Positions 1 to 5,273 of a stretch of 5,273 nt of DNA are shown one piece after another. The notes under the pieces were generated by a model. The model was not told where the DNA came from and did not search any database. It saw only the letters and a program-made list of their open reading frames with translations. Source of the DNA: Bacteroidota bacterium (GTDB taxonomy: Bacteria; Bacteroidota; Ignavibacteria; Kapaibacteriales; UBA2268). A program made the translations under genes and the position numbers. The DNA lies in the NCBI GenBank assembly GCA_022708005.1, contig JAKIZN010000139.1, forward strand, positions 1-5,273, read 5' to 3'. The stretch's first letter is position 1. Each line of letters begins with the position of its first letter.

Positions 1-1
1 C

Positions 2-175
2 GCAAAAGAAAATGATAGACTGCTTTACGAGGCGTTAAGCCACGAACCAATACAAGTAGATGCTTTATCCGAAGCTACAAATATTGACATTTCAGAAATT
101 TTAGTTAAATTATTAGAATTTGAGTTTAACGGCTGGGTTCGTCAATTGCCCGGAAAATATTATGTTATCACCTAA
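2..175 (+). CDS. dprA: DNA-processing protein DprA, C-terminal end (partial)
   Basis: This is the last 57 codons of a gene entering from the left edge, read in the frame starting at base 2 and ending with TAA at 173-175. The peptide begins AKENDRLLYEALSHEPIQVD and ends VRQLPGKYYVIT. It matches the small winged-helix domain at the C-terminus of DprA/Smf: a helix with L-x-x-L, a 'P-x-x-x-D-x-L' turn, a recognition helix (ISEILVKLLEFEF) and a wing ending in L-P-G-x-Y. DprA binds incoming single-stranded DNA and loads RecA during natural transformation; the Rossmann-fold DNA-binding core lies outside the window. The polyprenyl synthase gene starts 15 bases downstream on the same strand, so the two are probably co-transcribed. 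The call rests on this short tail alone, and another winged-helix protein cannot be fully excluded. Confidence 0.8.
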   Translation, partial: AKENDRLLYEALSHEPIQVDALSEATNIDISEILVKLLEFEFNGWVRQLPGKYYVIT

Positions 176-180
176 AAGCT

Positions 181-184
181 GAGG
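181..184 (+). promoter_or_regulatory. Ribosome binding site of the polyprenyl synthase gene
   Basis: GAGG lies six bases upstream of the ATG at 191, just after the dprA stop codon. It supports that start and is the clearest Shine-Dalgarno-like sequence in the window; the - strand genes have none as good. Confidence 0.6.
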
Positions 185-190
185 TTTTTT

Positions 191-1165
191 ATGAATTTTG
201 ATGGTAAATTTGAAGAGCTACGCAAAAAAGTAGAAGATAGAATAAAAGATGTAACCACGATAAGCGAGCCGCAAGAGCTATACGAGCCGTATAATTACTT
301 TATGGCTGAAGGTGGCAAACGCATTCGCCCGGTGCTATCGATGATAGCCTGCGGCGCTGTCGGCGGCGACCCTGACGAAGCGCTTGATTGCGGAGTTGCA
401 ATAGAGATAATGCATAATTTTACGCTTGTCCATGATGATATTATGGATAGGTCTGATATGCGGCGAGGGCGAGCCACAGTCCACAAAAAGTGGAACGAGG
501 CAATTGCCATACTAACGGGCGATGCGATGATAGGCTTTGCCTATAAATTGCTCCCTTCGTGCAAAAGATATTATGAAATCACAAAGGCGTTTTCGGAAGG
601 GTTAGTCGATGTTTGCGAAGGTCAAGTGTATGATATGCAATTCAACACTCGCCGCGACGTAAGCATGGAAGAATATTTGTTGATGATAGAAAAAAAGACT
701 TCGCGGTTGCTCGAAACAAGTGCTTTAATAGGTGCATTGGCTGGAGATGCGAGCCACGAGCAATTAGACGCTTTGAAAAGTTATGCTAAATATTTGGGAC
801 TTGCATTTCAAATTCAAGATGATTTGCTCGATATAATAGCTGATGAAAAAAAACTCGGCAAAAAAGTTGGATTAGATATTCAAGAGGGCAAAAAGACTTT
901 TCTAATAATTCAAGCTATGAAAGTAGCCAGCAAGCCCGAGCATACCGAGCTTTTGAAGTTATATTACGAATCGAACGGATTGGACGCAAGCTATGTGGAG
1001 AAGTTCAAAGCAATGTTTGAAGAGCTTGGGGTATTAGAATATGCACAAGGCGAAGCATCGAAATATTTTGAGTTATCGAAGCAATCTATATCGATTTTGC
1101 CAGATAATGATTATAAGGAAATGCTATTTGGCTTAGTCGATAAGCTAACTCATCGCTCGTATTAG
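191..1165 (+). CDS. Polyprenyl (probably geranylgeranyl-type short-chain) diphosphate synthase
   Basis: This is a complete 324-residue trans-isoprenyl diphosphate synthase, normal length for the family. It condenses isopentenyl diphosphate onto an allylic primer in the cytoplasm, feeding quinone, carotenoid or other isoprenoid synthesis. Visible motifs in order are GGKRIRP (41-47, IPP binding), the first Asp-rich motif DDIMD (82-86) followed by RRG (91-93), TGDAM (109-113), the K-T pair (169-170), the second Asp-rich motif FQIQDDLLD (206-214) and the EGKKTF segment (232-237). The first Asp-rich motif is the compact DDxxD without the two-residue insertion of typical bacterial FPP synthases (IspA). 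The residue five before it is Phe77. An aromatic residue there limits chain length in characterised enzymes, so a short product (GGPP or similar) is inferred rather than an octaprenyl chain. The ATG at 191 has GAGG in front. The gene follows dprA after 15 bases and faces ftsI. The family is certain; exact product length is not. Confidence 0.95.
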   Translation: MNFDGKFEELRKKVEDRIKDVTTISEPQELYEPYNYFMAEGGKRIRPVLSMIACGAVGGDPDEALDCGVAIEIMHNFTLVHDDIMDRSDMRRGRATVHKKWNEAIAILTGDAMIGFAYKLLPSCKRYYEITKAFSEGLVDVCEGQVYDMQFNTRRDVSMEEYLLMIEKKTSRLLETSALIGALAGDASHEQLDALKSYAKYLGLAFQIQDDLLDIIADEKKLGKKVGLDIQEGKKTFLIIQAMKVASKPEHTELLKLYYESNGLDASYVEKFKAMFEELGVLEYAQGEASKYFELSKQSISILPDNDYKEMLFGLVDKLTHRSY

Positions 1166-1184
1166 CGTTTGGCGTTAAGCCTAC

Positions 1185-1204
1185 GGCAGTTTGCTAAAAT
1201 TGCC
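1185..1204 (+). terminator. Possible terminator hairpin after the prenyl synthase gene
   Basis: GGCAGTTT and AAATTGCC pair around the loop GCTA, giving an eight-pair stem with one G·U on the + strand RNA, 19 bases after the prenyl synthase stop. The G·U becomes a C-A mismatch in - strand RNA, so the structure favours the + transcript. No U-tract follows, so a role in termination or 3'-end protection is only suggested. Confidence 0.3.
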
Positions 1205-1222
1205 TATCCGCTGTTCTCCAGC

Positions 1223-1249
1223 TGTCCTACACCTTCGAGGTGTAGGACA
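1223..1249. repeat. Perfect 12-bp palindromic hairpin
   Basis: TGTCCTACACCT (1223-1234) and AGGTGTAGGACA (1238-1249) are perfect reverse complements separated by a TCG loop. The stem is equally strong on both strands and could end or stabilise either convergent transcript, but no U-run follows on either side. It may instead be a copy of a dispersed palindromic repeat. Confidence 0.75.
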
Positions 1250-1269
1250 TCTTAAAGCCAAATTGTAAC

Positions 1270-1387
1270 GAACCCAAAGGGTTCAAATGTTTGTAGCAAG
1301 GGATAATCAGCGATTTATACGACCCCGTAGGAGTCGCATTAGGTTATGCAATTTTATTTTCTACAAACATCAAATCCCTTCGGGATT
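1270..1387. repeat. Symmetric compound palindromic element (118 bases)
   Basis: The parts form a mirror arrangement. A 15-base hairpin GAACCC-AAA-GGGTTC (1270-1284) is followed by 2 bases and the arm ATGTTTGTAG (1287-1296). After 23 bases comes a central hairpin CGACCCC-GTA-GGAGTCG (1320-1336, one mismatch). After 24 more bases comes the complementary arm CTACAAACAT (1361-1370), then 2 bases and a second 15-base hairpin AATCCC-TTC-GGGATT (1373-1387). All three hairpins have a C-run, a 3-base loop and a G-run. The layout resembles intergenic repeat units that I recall from Bacteroidota/Chlorobiota genomes; that recollection is unverified. No open frame or transposase accompanies it, so any mobility would need help in trans. 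Confidence 0.65.
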
Positions 1388-1440
1388 AAACCCAAATAAT
1401 GCAGAAAGGACTATTTCTATTGCATTATTTGGGATTAATC
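1384..1440. terminator. Long stem-loop, possible bidirectional terminator
   Basis: The arms 1384-1403 and 1421-1440 are complementary over 20 positions with a single A·A mismatch (1390/1434). The core is a perfect 13-base match, CCCAAATAATGCA with TGCATTATTTGGG. The loop 1404-1420 can pair further (GAAA with TTTC). It lies about 50 bases beyond the ftsI stop codon, a reasonable place for the 3' end of the - strand transcript, but only short T-runs follow. The first four bases are shared with the hairpin at 1373-1387, so the two folds cannot both form completely. The structure is clear; the terminator role is a guess. Confidence 0.45.
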
Positions 1441-1487
1441 TTGTAATCATCGTGTTCAGACAAGAAAATCATAATAACCCGTATTAG

Positions 1488-3584
1488 CTAATCAGGGCTA
1501 CAAATCAAGGTGCAGATTTGCTCTTTGTTTTCGCCTTGCTCCCATATCTGCCTTATGACCTTGCCACTGCCTTTTACCTTTGCTTTGACTCCAGAACTGT
1601 GCAGTATGGCTAATGCGCGCCTGACGGATAGTCCTACCACGCTCGGCAATTTCGATGGATTTGCTTTGAGCGAGTCGCCCGTGCTTTGGATTCTGATTGC
1701 CGTGCTTCGCAATATTTTTTCGCCGGGTCTGGGAAATACGGATTCCACTATGCCCGATTGCGAATTAGACGACCACCGCACTCCTAAACTATTCAGTATG
1801 TTTCCCGCGTCTTCAAGCAGTAAGCCATTCAAATTAGGCACATAGATTGTGTCGCTATTTGCAGCCGTAGGCTTGCTATTCAAGGTATAGCTTTGAGAAG
1901 GAAGCGAAACCCACCGCAATGCTATATTTTTAAATATCGGAGCAGCCGTCGAACCGCCATAAATGCTTGTTTTGGGCTTATCCAAAAAAACTAAAATGCA
2001 AACTTGCGGATTTTCGGCAGGGAAGTAGCCGACGAATGATGCGTTGTAATCAGCTTTAGAATAAGCTCCGCCGACAAGTTGCTGCGACGTGCCAGTCTTG
2101 CCTGCAATAGCCAGCCCATCAACTTTCGCACCCGAGCCTGTGCCTTTATTTATCACATCGGTCAGCACGCCATTGAGCAATTGAGCAGTGTTTTCGGACA
2201 CAACTCGCCTTATTTTTTCTGGCTTAAATTCTCTAACTAATCCACCTTTTTCGTCGTAAATAGCTTTTATAGCAAACGGTTTCATCATAACGCCATTATT
2301 AGCTATCGCGGAATAGGCGCTGGCGATTTGCAGCGGAGTGGAGAGAATGCCGTAGCCAAACCCTATGAATCTTTTGGCTGAAATATTCATCTGCTCGGCT
2401 CTTTGCGTCCTGCCGGATACTTCGCCGGGCAGGTCAATCCCGCTCGAAATGCCAAAGCCGAAGTCTCTGATATATTTGTAAAATTTATAATCTGGAATTT
2501 TCGCTGCCACGCTCGATAAAATTATATTACTCGAATGAATCATACCTTCTCTAAAAGTTGCCATACCAATTGGATGCACGTCTCGAATAACATAATTAGA
2601 GAAATGCAACTCGCCATTGAATCCGTTAAATTTATCATTTAGCGAAGCTATTTTCTCTTCGATTGCCGCCGCTGCCGTAATAAGTTTAAAGGTGGAGCCG
2701 GGCTCGTAAACGTCAGTTATAGCACGGTTTCGCATATTCGCAGGGCTGAATGAGCTGGGCGAATTTGGATTGAACCCCGGATAAGTTGCCATAGCAAGTA
2801 TTTCGCCCGTAGAAGGCTTGACCGCAACCACCGTCCCCGATTCCGCCTGAGCGTTCAATACGCCCTGCATTAGCTCAAATTCCACAATTCGCTGCAATTC
2901 AATATCCATCGTAAGTTGGAGCGAATATCCATTAGTAGCTGGAATTATCGGCAAATCCGCAGAAGGGCGAAGCCTGCCTTTGGCATCACGATACATCATC
3001 ATATATCCGCTCCTGCCCGTCAGCATGCTATCCCAGCCTAATTCCACCCCTGTCAGCCCGCGATTGTCGATATTTGTGCAACCAATTACTTGCGACGCAT
3101 CCGAGCCATAATAATAATGCCGCTTCGGCTCTTTTATTTTAATCAAGCCTTTATCGCTTATATCATTAAGTTCCAACATCTTATCGGGAGAAATGCCACG
3201 AACTAACCACACAAATGAACCTTTTGCCGACTTAATTTTATCGTCGAGAGTGCTTTTGGAAATTCCAAGCTTTTGCTCAAGTAAGCTTAATACTTTATTT
3301 TTATTTTCTAAAACAGTTGGGTCGGCTGCTAGCGAATAACTCTTCACTGTTGAAGCAAGCAGTCTGCCATTTCTATCGTAAATATTGCCCCGCTGCGACC
3401 CCAAAGTAATTTTAGATTCGTGCTGTCGCTTAGCGCGTTCTTTATACTTATCTCCTTCAATTATCTGAATTTGGAACAATCTAACAACAACAAAGAGCAG
3501 CCCAAGATTGACAATTGCCATCAAAAGCCAAAACTTCCAAAATTTCTTCCTTCTGGTATGTGTATTTTCCTTGCTTTCGGTCAT
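1488..3584 (-). CDS. ftsI: FtsI-type penicillin-binding protein (division transpeptidase) with two PASTA domains
   Basis: This is a complete 698-residue class B penicillin-binding protein, which cross-links septal peptidoglycan at the cytoplasmic membrane. A basic N-terminus precedes one membrane anchor (about 17-38). The dimerisation domain starts with the conserved R-G-x-I-x-D-R-x-G-x-x-L-A (65-77). The transpeptidase domain carries all three active-site motifs: S297-T-F-K300 (nucleophilic Ser and Lys), S351-S-N353, and K496-T-G498 in AGKTGTS. Two PASTA domains follow, at about 579-635 (VPNLNGLLLEDA) and 645-698 (LPSVVGLSVRRA), as in SpoVD/PBP2x-like proteins; PASTA modules are known to bind peptidoglycan or beta-lactams. 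The start overlaps the ftsL stop by four bases (ATGA), implying translational coupling, and no strong Shine-Dalgarno is seen. The downstream side is the convergent hairpin region. The adjacent ftsL makes FtsI much more likely than the elongation enzyme PBP2/MrdA. Nothing is truncated; two Cys (691, 695) near the C-terminus are a minor oddity. Confidence 0.95.
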   Translation of the reverse strand: MTESKENTHTRRKKFWKFWLLMAIVNLGLLFVVVRLFQIQIIEGDKYKERAKRQHESKITLGSQRGNIYDRNGRLLASTVKSYSLAADPTVLENKNKVLSLLEQKLGISKSTLDDKIKSAKGSFVWLVRGISPDKMLELNDISDKGLIKIKEPKRHYYYGSDASQVIGCTNIDNRGLTGVELGWDSMLTGRSGYMMMYRDAKGRLRPSADLPIIPATNGYSLQLTMDIELQRIVEFELMQGVLNAQAESGTVVAVKPSTGEILAMATYPGFNPNSPSSFSPANMRNRAITDVYEPGSTFKLITAAAAIEEKIASLNDKFNGFNGELHFSNYVIRDVHPIGMATFREGMIHSSNIILSSVAAKIPDYKFYKYIRDFGFGISSGIDLPGEVSGRTQRAEQMNISAKRFIGFGYGILSTPLQIASAYSAIANNGVMMKPFAIKAIYDEKGGLVREFKPEKIRRVVSENTAQLLNGVLTDVINKGTGSGAKVDGLAIAGKTGTSQQLVGGAYSKADYNASFVGYFPAENPQVCILVFLDKPKTSIYGGSTAAPIFKNIALRWVSLPSQSYTLNSKPTAANSDTIYVPNLNGLLLEDAGNILNSLGVRWSSNSQSGIVESVFPRPGEKILRSTAIRIQSTGDSLKANPSKLPSVVGLSVRRALAILHSSGVKAKVKGSGKVIRQIWEQGENKEQICTLICSPD

Positions 3585-3871
3585 TGCTTTGCTACTATTT
3601 TTGTTGGTGCTTTTGTTGGTTTAATTAAGCCGAGTCGCTCACTGGCAATTTTTGTAATTCTTCCAGCTGACTGCAATTCAATTAATTTTGAGTTTAGCAA
3701 TTCGTTTGATGAACGCACTTCTTCCACTTGCTTTTCAAGGTCTTGCACGTCGAGCAATAGACTATTGACGTGGAACACATTTTCAATATATGCAATAGTC
3801 AGCGCCGCGGCTAAAACCACAATCCCAAAAGCCGACCATCTATTTGATTTTATTTTACTTGCTAATCCCAT
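3581..3871 (-). CDS. ftsL: Cell division protein FtsL (FtsL/DivIC family)
   Basis: This small bitopic protein has 96 residues. It has a short basic cytoplasmic N-terminus, one membrane segment (about 13-30, SAFGIVVLAAALTIAYIE), and a periplasmic coiled coil (about 36-68) with the family pattern N-S-L-L-x-D-V-x-x-L-E-K-Q-V-x-x-x-x-x-x-N-x-x-L. It ends with the conserved R-I-x-x-I-A-x-x-R-L-G-L (71-82). FtsL pairs with an FtsB/DivIC partner to recruit and activate the FtsW-FtsI synthase at the septum. Primary similarity in this family is low, so the call leans on the RI..IA..LGL ending, the topology and the position directly before ftsI, whose start overlaps its stop in ATGA. It begins 24 bases after the wzz-like gene with no convincing Shine-Dalgarno. 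The usual upstream neighbour, rsmH, is absent. Confidence 0.88.
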   Translation of the reverse strand: MGLASKIKSNRWSAFGIVVLAAALTIAYIENVFHVNSLLLDVQDLEKQVEEVRSSNELLNSKLIELQSAGRITKIASERLGLIKPTKAPTKIVAKQ

Positions 3872-3895
3872 ATCTCTTAATCACTTTGCTGCGAG

Positions 3896-5083
3896 CTATT
3901 CCTTTGTATGCTCTTTATATTTCGTCGAAACTGTCTTATATATATGGTATGTAGAGAAAATCACAAAGGACAAGAAAAAGCCGAGCAACACCATCATTTT
4001 TTTGCTTGGAGAAGATTGCTTATCTGGCAAATAAGCCTTGTCGAGTGGCTCTATTACTGGAATATCGCGAGATTCTTGTATCGCTTCTTGATGCCTTTGC
4101 GTTTCTAAATAAAGTATCACTTGTTCAAAAACCTTCTTGTCTCGGTATATGTTTGCATATTGCCTTGCAAGGCTTGGTATTTTGTCGAATGGTATTGAAA
4201 AGCCATCAGAGCCAGTTAATCCGCCCGATTGAACAGAATGGTATTGCTTTCGCAACTGCTCTACCACAGCTCGCAACTGCTCTACTATCGGATGATTTTT
4301 CGAATATTCCGACATAGCGATATTTAGCTCCATTTCCGCTTTGGCAAGCTGCAAGCCTACTTCAATAGCCTGCTTTACCAATTCTTGAGTTTGGTCATCT
4401 ATTTTCAGCACTTTATTCTCTCTTTGGAACGATTCCAACACATTATCGATAGAGTCGGACTTGTTGCGATAATTAGCCAGTTCTCGCTCTACGTATTCCC
4501 TTGATTTCCGCGCTGCGGAAGTGCTTCGTTCCCTAACGGTTAAGTCTAAGCCTTCAGTAGATTTCGTAGCGATGTCGGCAGCGAGCCGCTTTGCTTTATC
4601 CTTGTCGTCGCTAAATGGGAAAAATGATGTTTTGGCTCTCGCAGTTATGGTGATTAGCCCACTTCTTAAAATATCCACATCCATCATTTCTTGGAGTGCT
4701 TCTATTAGCTCATTTCGCGTTAAGCCTTTAAACATTTCATTTTGGCTAAGTTTCAAAGTATCAATAATATACTCCGCAATAGATCTGCTTCGCAAAATTT
4801 CGCCTAATATTTGCGATTGGTTGCTGGACGGCATGCCCGGCAGCGATAGCCCTGACGGCATAGCTCCCGATAGCCCTTGCAGCAAACCCGATAGCCCGCT
4901 GGATTCAGATTGCTTGGGAGGCATTATCGACGTGGTAGATTCGTAAGTATGCGGATGAATAAACGAATACAGAGCAATAACCACAGTCGCGATAACCACT
5001 TTAATCCAAATTTTCTTGGCATTCAGCTTATACAGCGACAGCAACTGTTTGGCAGTAAAATTATTTAACTCTTTATTTTCCAT
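3896..5083 (-). CDS. Wzz/GNVR polysaccharide chain-length determinant (co-polymerase)
   Basis: This 395-residue inner-membrane protein has the layout of polysaccharide co-polymerases, which control chain length and connect the inner-membrane machinery to export of O-antigen, capsule or exopolysaccharide. There is a membrane segment at about 25-41 and a second at about 363-380. Between them lies a periplasmic region with the Wzz fold start (Y-E-S-T-T-S-I-M-P-P, 47-56), a Gly/Leu/Ser/Pro-rich stretch (61-87), long coiled-coil helices (about 185-285), and the C-terminal A-x-L-P-D-x-x-x-S-P-S-K-K motif (350-362) just before the second membrane segment. The region 302-345 resembles the GNVR domain. 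No Walker A or tyrosine-rich tail follows, so it is not fused to a BY-kinase. The Wza-like gene ends 12 bases upstream, giving an export pair; ftsL follows after 24 bases. The Shine-Dalgarno is weak. The repeat unit polymerised is unknown. Confidence 0.9.
   Translation of the reverse strand: MENKELNNFTAKQLLSLYKLNAKKIWIKVVIATVVIALYSFIHPHTYESTTSIMPPKQSESSGLSGLLQGLSGAMPSGLSLPGMPSSNQSQILGEILRSRSIAEYIIDTLKLSQNEMFKGLTRNELIEALQEMMDVDILRSGLITITARAKTSFFPFSDDKDKAKRLAADIATKSTEGLDLTVRERSTSAARKSREYVERELANYRNKSDSIDNVLESFQRENKVLKIDDQTQELVKQAIEVGLQLAKAEMELNIAMSEYSKNHPIVEQLRAVVEQLRKQYHSVQSGGLTGSDGFSIPFDKIPSLARQYANIYRDKKVFEQVILYLETQRHQEAIQESRDIPVIEPLDKAYLPDKQSSPSKKMMVLLGFFLSFVIFSTYHIYKTVSTKYKEHTKE
4250..4285 (-). 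repeat. 21-base-period tandem duplication within the Wzz-like gene
   Basis: The 15-mer TCGCAACTGCTCTAC occurs at 4250-4264 and again at 4271-4285, a period of 21 bases. On the coding strand both copies encode VEQLR (residues 267-271 and 274-278), exactly one coiled-coil heptad apart. The identical codons suggest a recent in-frame duplication. Confidence 0.75.
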
Positions 5084-5095
5084 CTATCACACGCT

Positions 5096-5273
5096 CTATT
5101 TAATATTTGAAATTGCTATTACAACTCCCGCTATTGTCATAAGTTGCGTAATAATAGTCAGCCCAGTTGTAAATGCTTCCATAAAGGTAATTTCTTTCTC
5201 TGGCGGCACAAGTATAACATCGCCCGGCTCAATGGTATAATTTTTTTTCTTTGCTCTGAAAAGTCCGCCTCGG
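5096..5273 (-). CDS. Wza-like polysaccharide export protein, C-terminal end (partial)
   Basis: This is the last 58 codons of a gene entering from the right edge, read on the - strand in the frame beginning at base 5272 and ending in TAG (5098-5096). The peptide starts RGGLFRAKKK, continues YTIEPGDVILVPPEKEITF and ends in a hydrophobic stretch TGLTIITQLMTIAGVVIAIS followed by NIK. The 'Y-x-I-x-P-G-D-V-I-x-V-P' signature is the end of the last SLBB/periplasmic domain in outer-membrane polysaccharide export proteins of the Wza family, and the hydrophobic tail fits their C-terminal outer-membrane helix. The Wzz-like gene begins 12 bases later, the usual partner in a trans-envelope export complex. 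The Poly_export domain and the lipoprotein signal peptide would lie outside the window, so a related SLBB protein remains possible. Confidence 0.83.
   Translation of the reverse strand, partial: RGGLFRAKKKNYTIEPGDVILVPPEKEITFMEAFTTGLTIITQLMTIAGVVIAISNIK

Larger units (their letters stand above)
1166..1487. other. Hairpin-rich convergent intergenic region
   Basis: This 322-base stretch lies between the 3' ends of two convergent genes. A 66-codon open frame crosses part of it (1287-1487), but its peptide follows the palindromes and resembles no protein I know, so I treat it as noncoding. The region holds at least six stem-loops, listed separately. None is followed by the U-run of a classic intrinsic terminator. 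Bases 1441-1479 hold nothing I can recognise. Confidence 0.75.

Noticed and set aside
32..41. GCGTTAAGCC at 32-41, 1172-1181 and 4717-4726, considered as a DNA uptake-type word because dprA is adjacent
   Set aside because: Three copies of a 10-mer in one window is only mildly unusual. Two lie inside coding sequence, and they share no flanking consensus. A genome-wide count would be needed.
1223..1440. The series of hairpins considered as a CRISPR array or integron attachment sites
   Set aside because: There are no regularly spaced identical direct repeats with unique spacers, no cas or integrase gene, and no conserved attC core sites. The stems differ from one another.
1287..1487. A 66-codon + strand open frame in the intergenic region
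   Set aside because: It runs through the palindromic arms and hairpins, its peptide is Arg/Asn/Ile-rich with no recognisable domain, and there is no ribosome binding site. The preserved structure is in the DNA, not the protein.
3420..4034. A 204-codon + strand open frame over ftsL and its flanks
   Set aside because: It is antisense to three well-supported genes (ftsI start, ftsL, wzz end). Its Ser/Phe/Cys-rich translation is typical of a reverse-frame shadow.
4521..4946. A 141-codon + strand open frame opposite the Wzz-like gene
   Set aside because: It is antisense to a clear coding sequence. Its Ser/Asp/Pro repeats merely mirror the Gly/Leu/Ser-rich stretch on the other strand.

Overview
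The window looks like ordinary chromosome from a moderately AT-rich Gram-negative bacterium. I think the Bacteroidota/Chlorobiota (Ignavibacteria/Kapabacteria-like) side of the tree is most likely. Reasons: a PASTA-bearing FtsI preceded by a short coiled-coil FtsL, a Wza/Wzz-type polysaccharide export pair, a non-insertion (DDxxD) prenyl synthase with a D-x-x-E-G-K-K-T-F ending, generally weak Shine-Dalgarno sequences, and a hairpin-rich intergenic repeat of a style I associate with those genomes. This placement is inference; no marker gene or rRNA is present.

Layout: two convergent gene blocks meet at a noncoding region. On the + strand, the 3' end of a dprA-like gene (2-175) is followed after 15 bases by a complete short-chain polyprenyl diphosphate synthase gene (191-1165). 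On the - strand, reading from the right edge, are the 3' end of a Wza-like polysaccharide export gene (5096-5273), a Wzz/GNVR chain-length determinant (3896-5083), ftsL (3581-3871) and ftsI with two PASTA domains (1488-3584). Gaps in this - strand block are 12 and 24 bases, then a 4-base ATGA overlap, so it reads as one transcription unit. It joins envelope polysaccharide export with septal peptidoglycan synthesis. In the more familiar arrangement ftsL follows rsmH/mraW.

The convergent intergenic region (1166-1487) has no convincing gene but is densely structured. It holds an 8-bp hairpin, a 12-bp perfect palindromic hairpin, a strikingly symmetric 118-base element (hairpin, 10-base arm, central hairpin, 10-base arm, hairpin), and a long 20-base-arm stem-loop that overlaps the last hairpin. 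A 9-base direct repeat (CGTATTAGC) brackets the whole stretch. This is the least explained part of the window and the best candidate for something undescribed, probably a dispersed, non-coding palindromic repeat. No CRISPR array, tRNA, rRNA, transposase or phage gene is visible.
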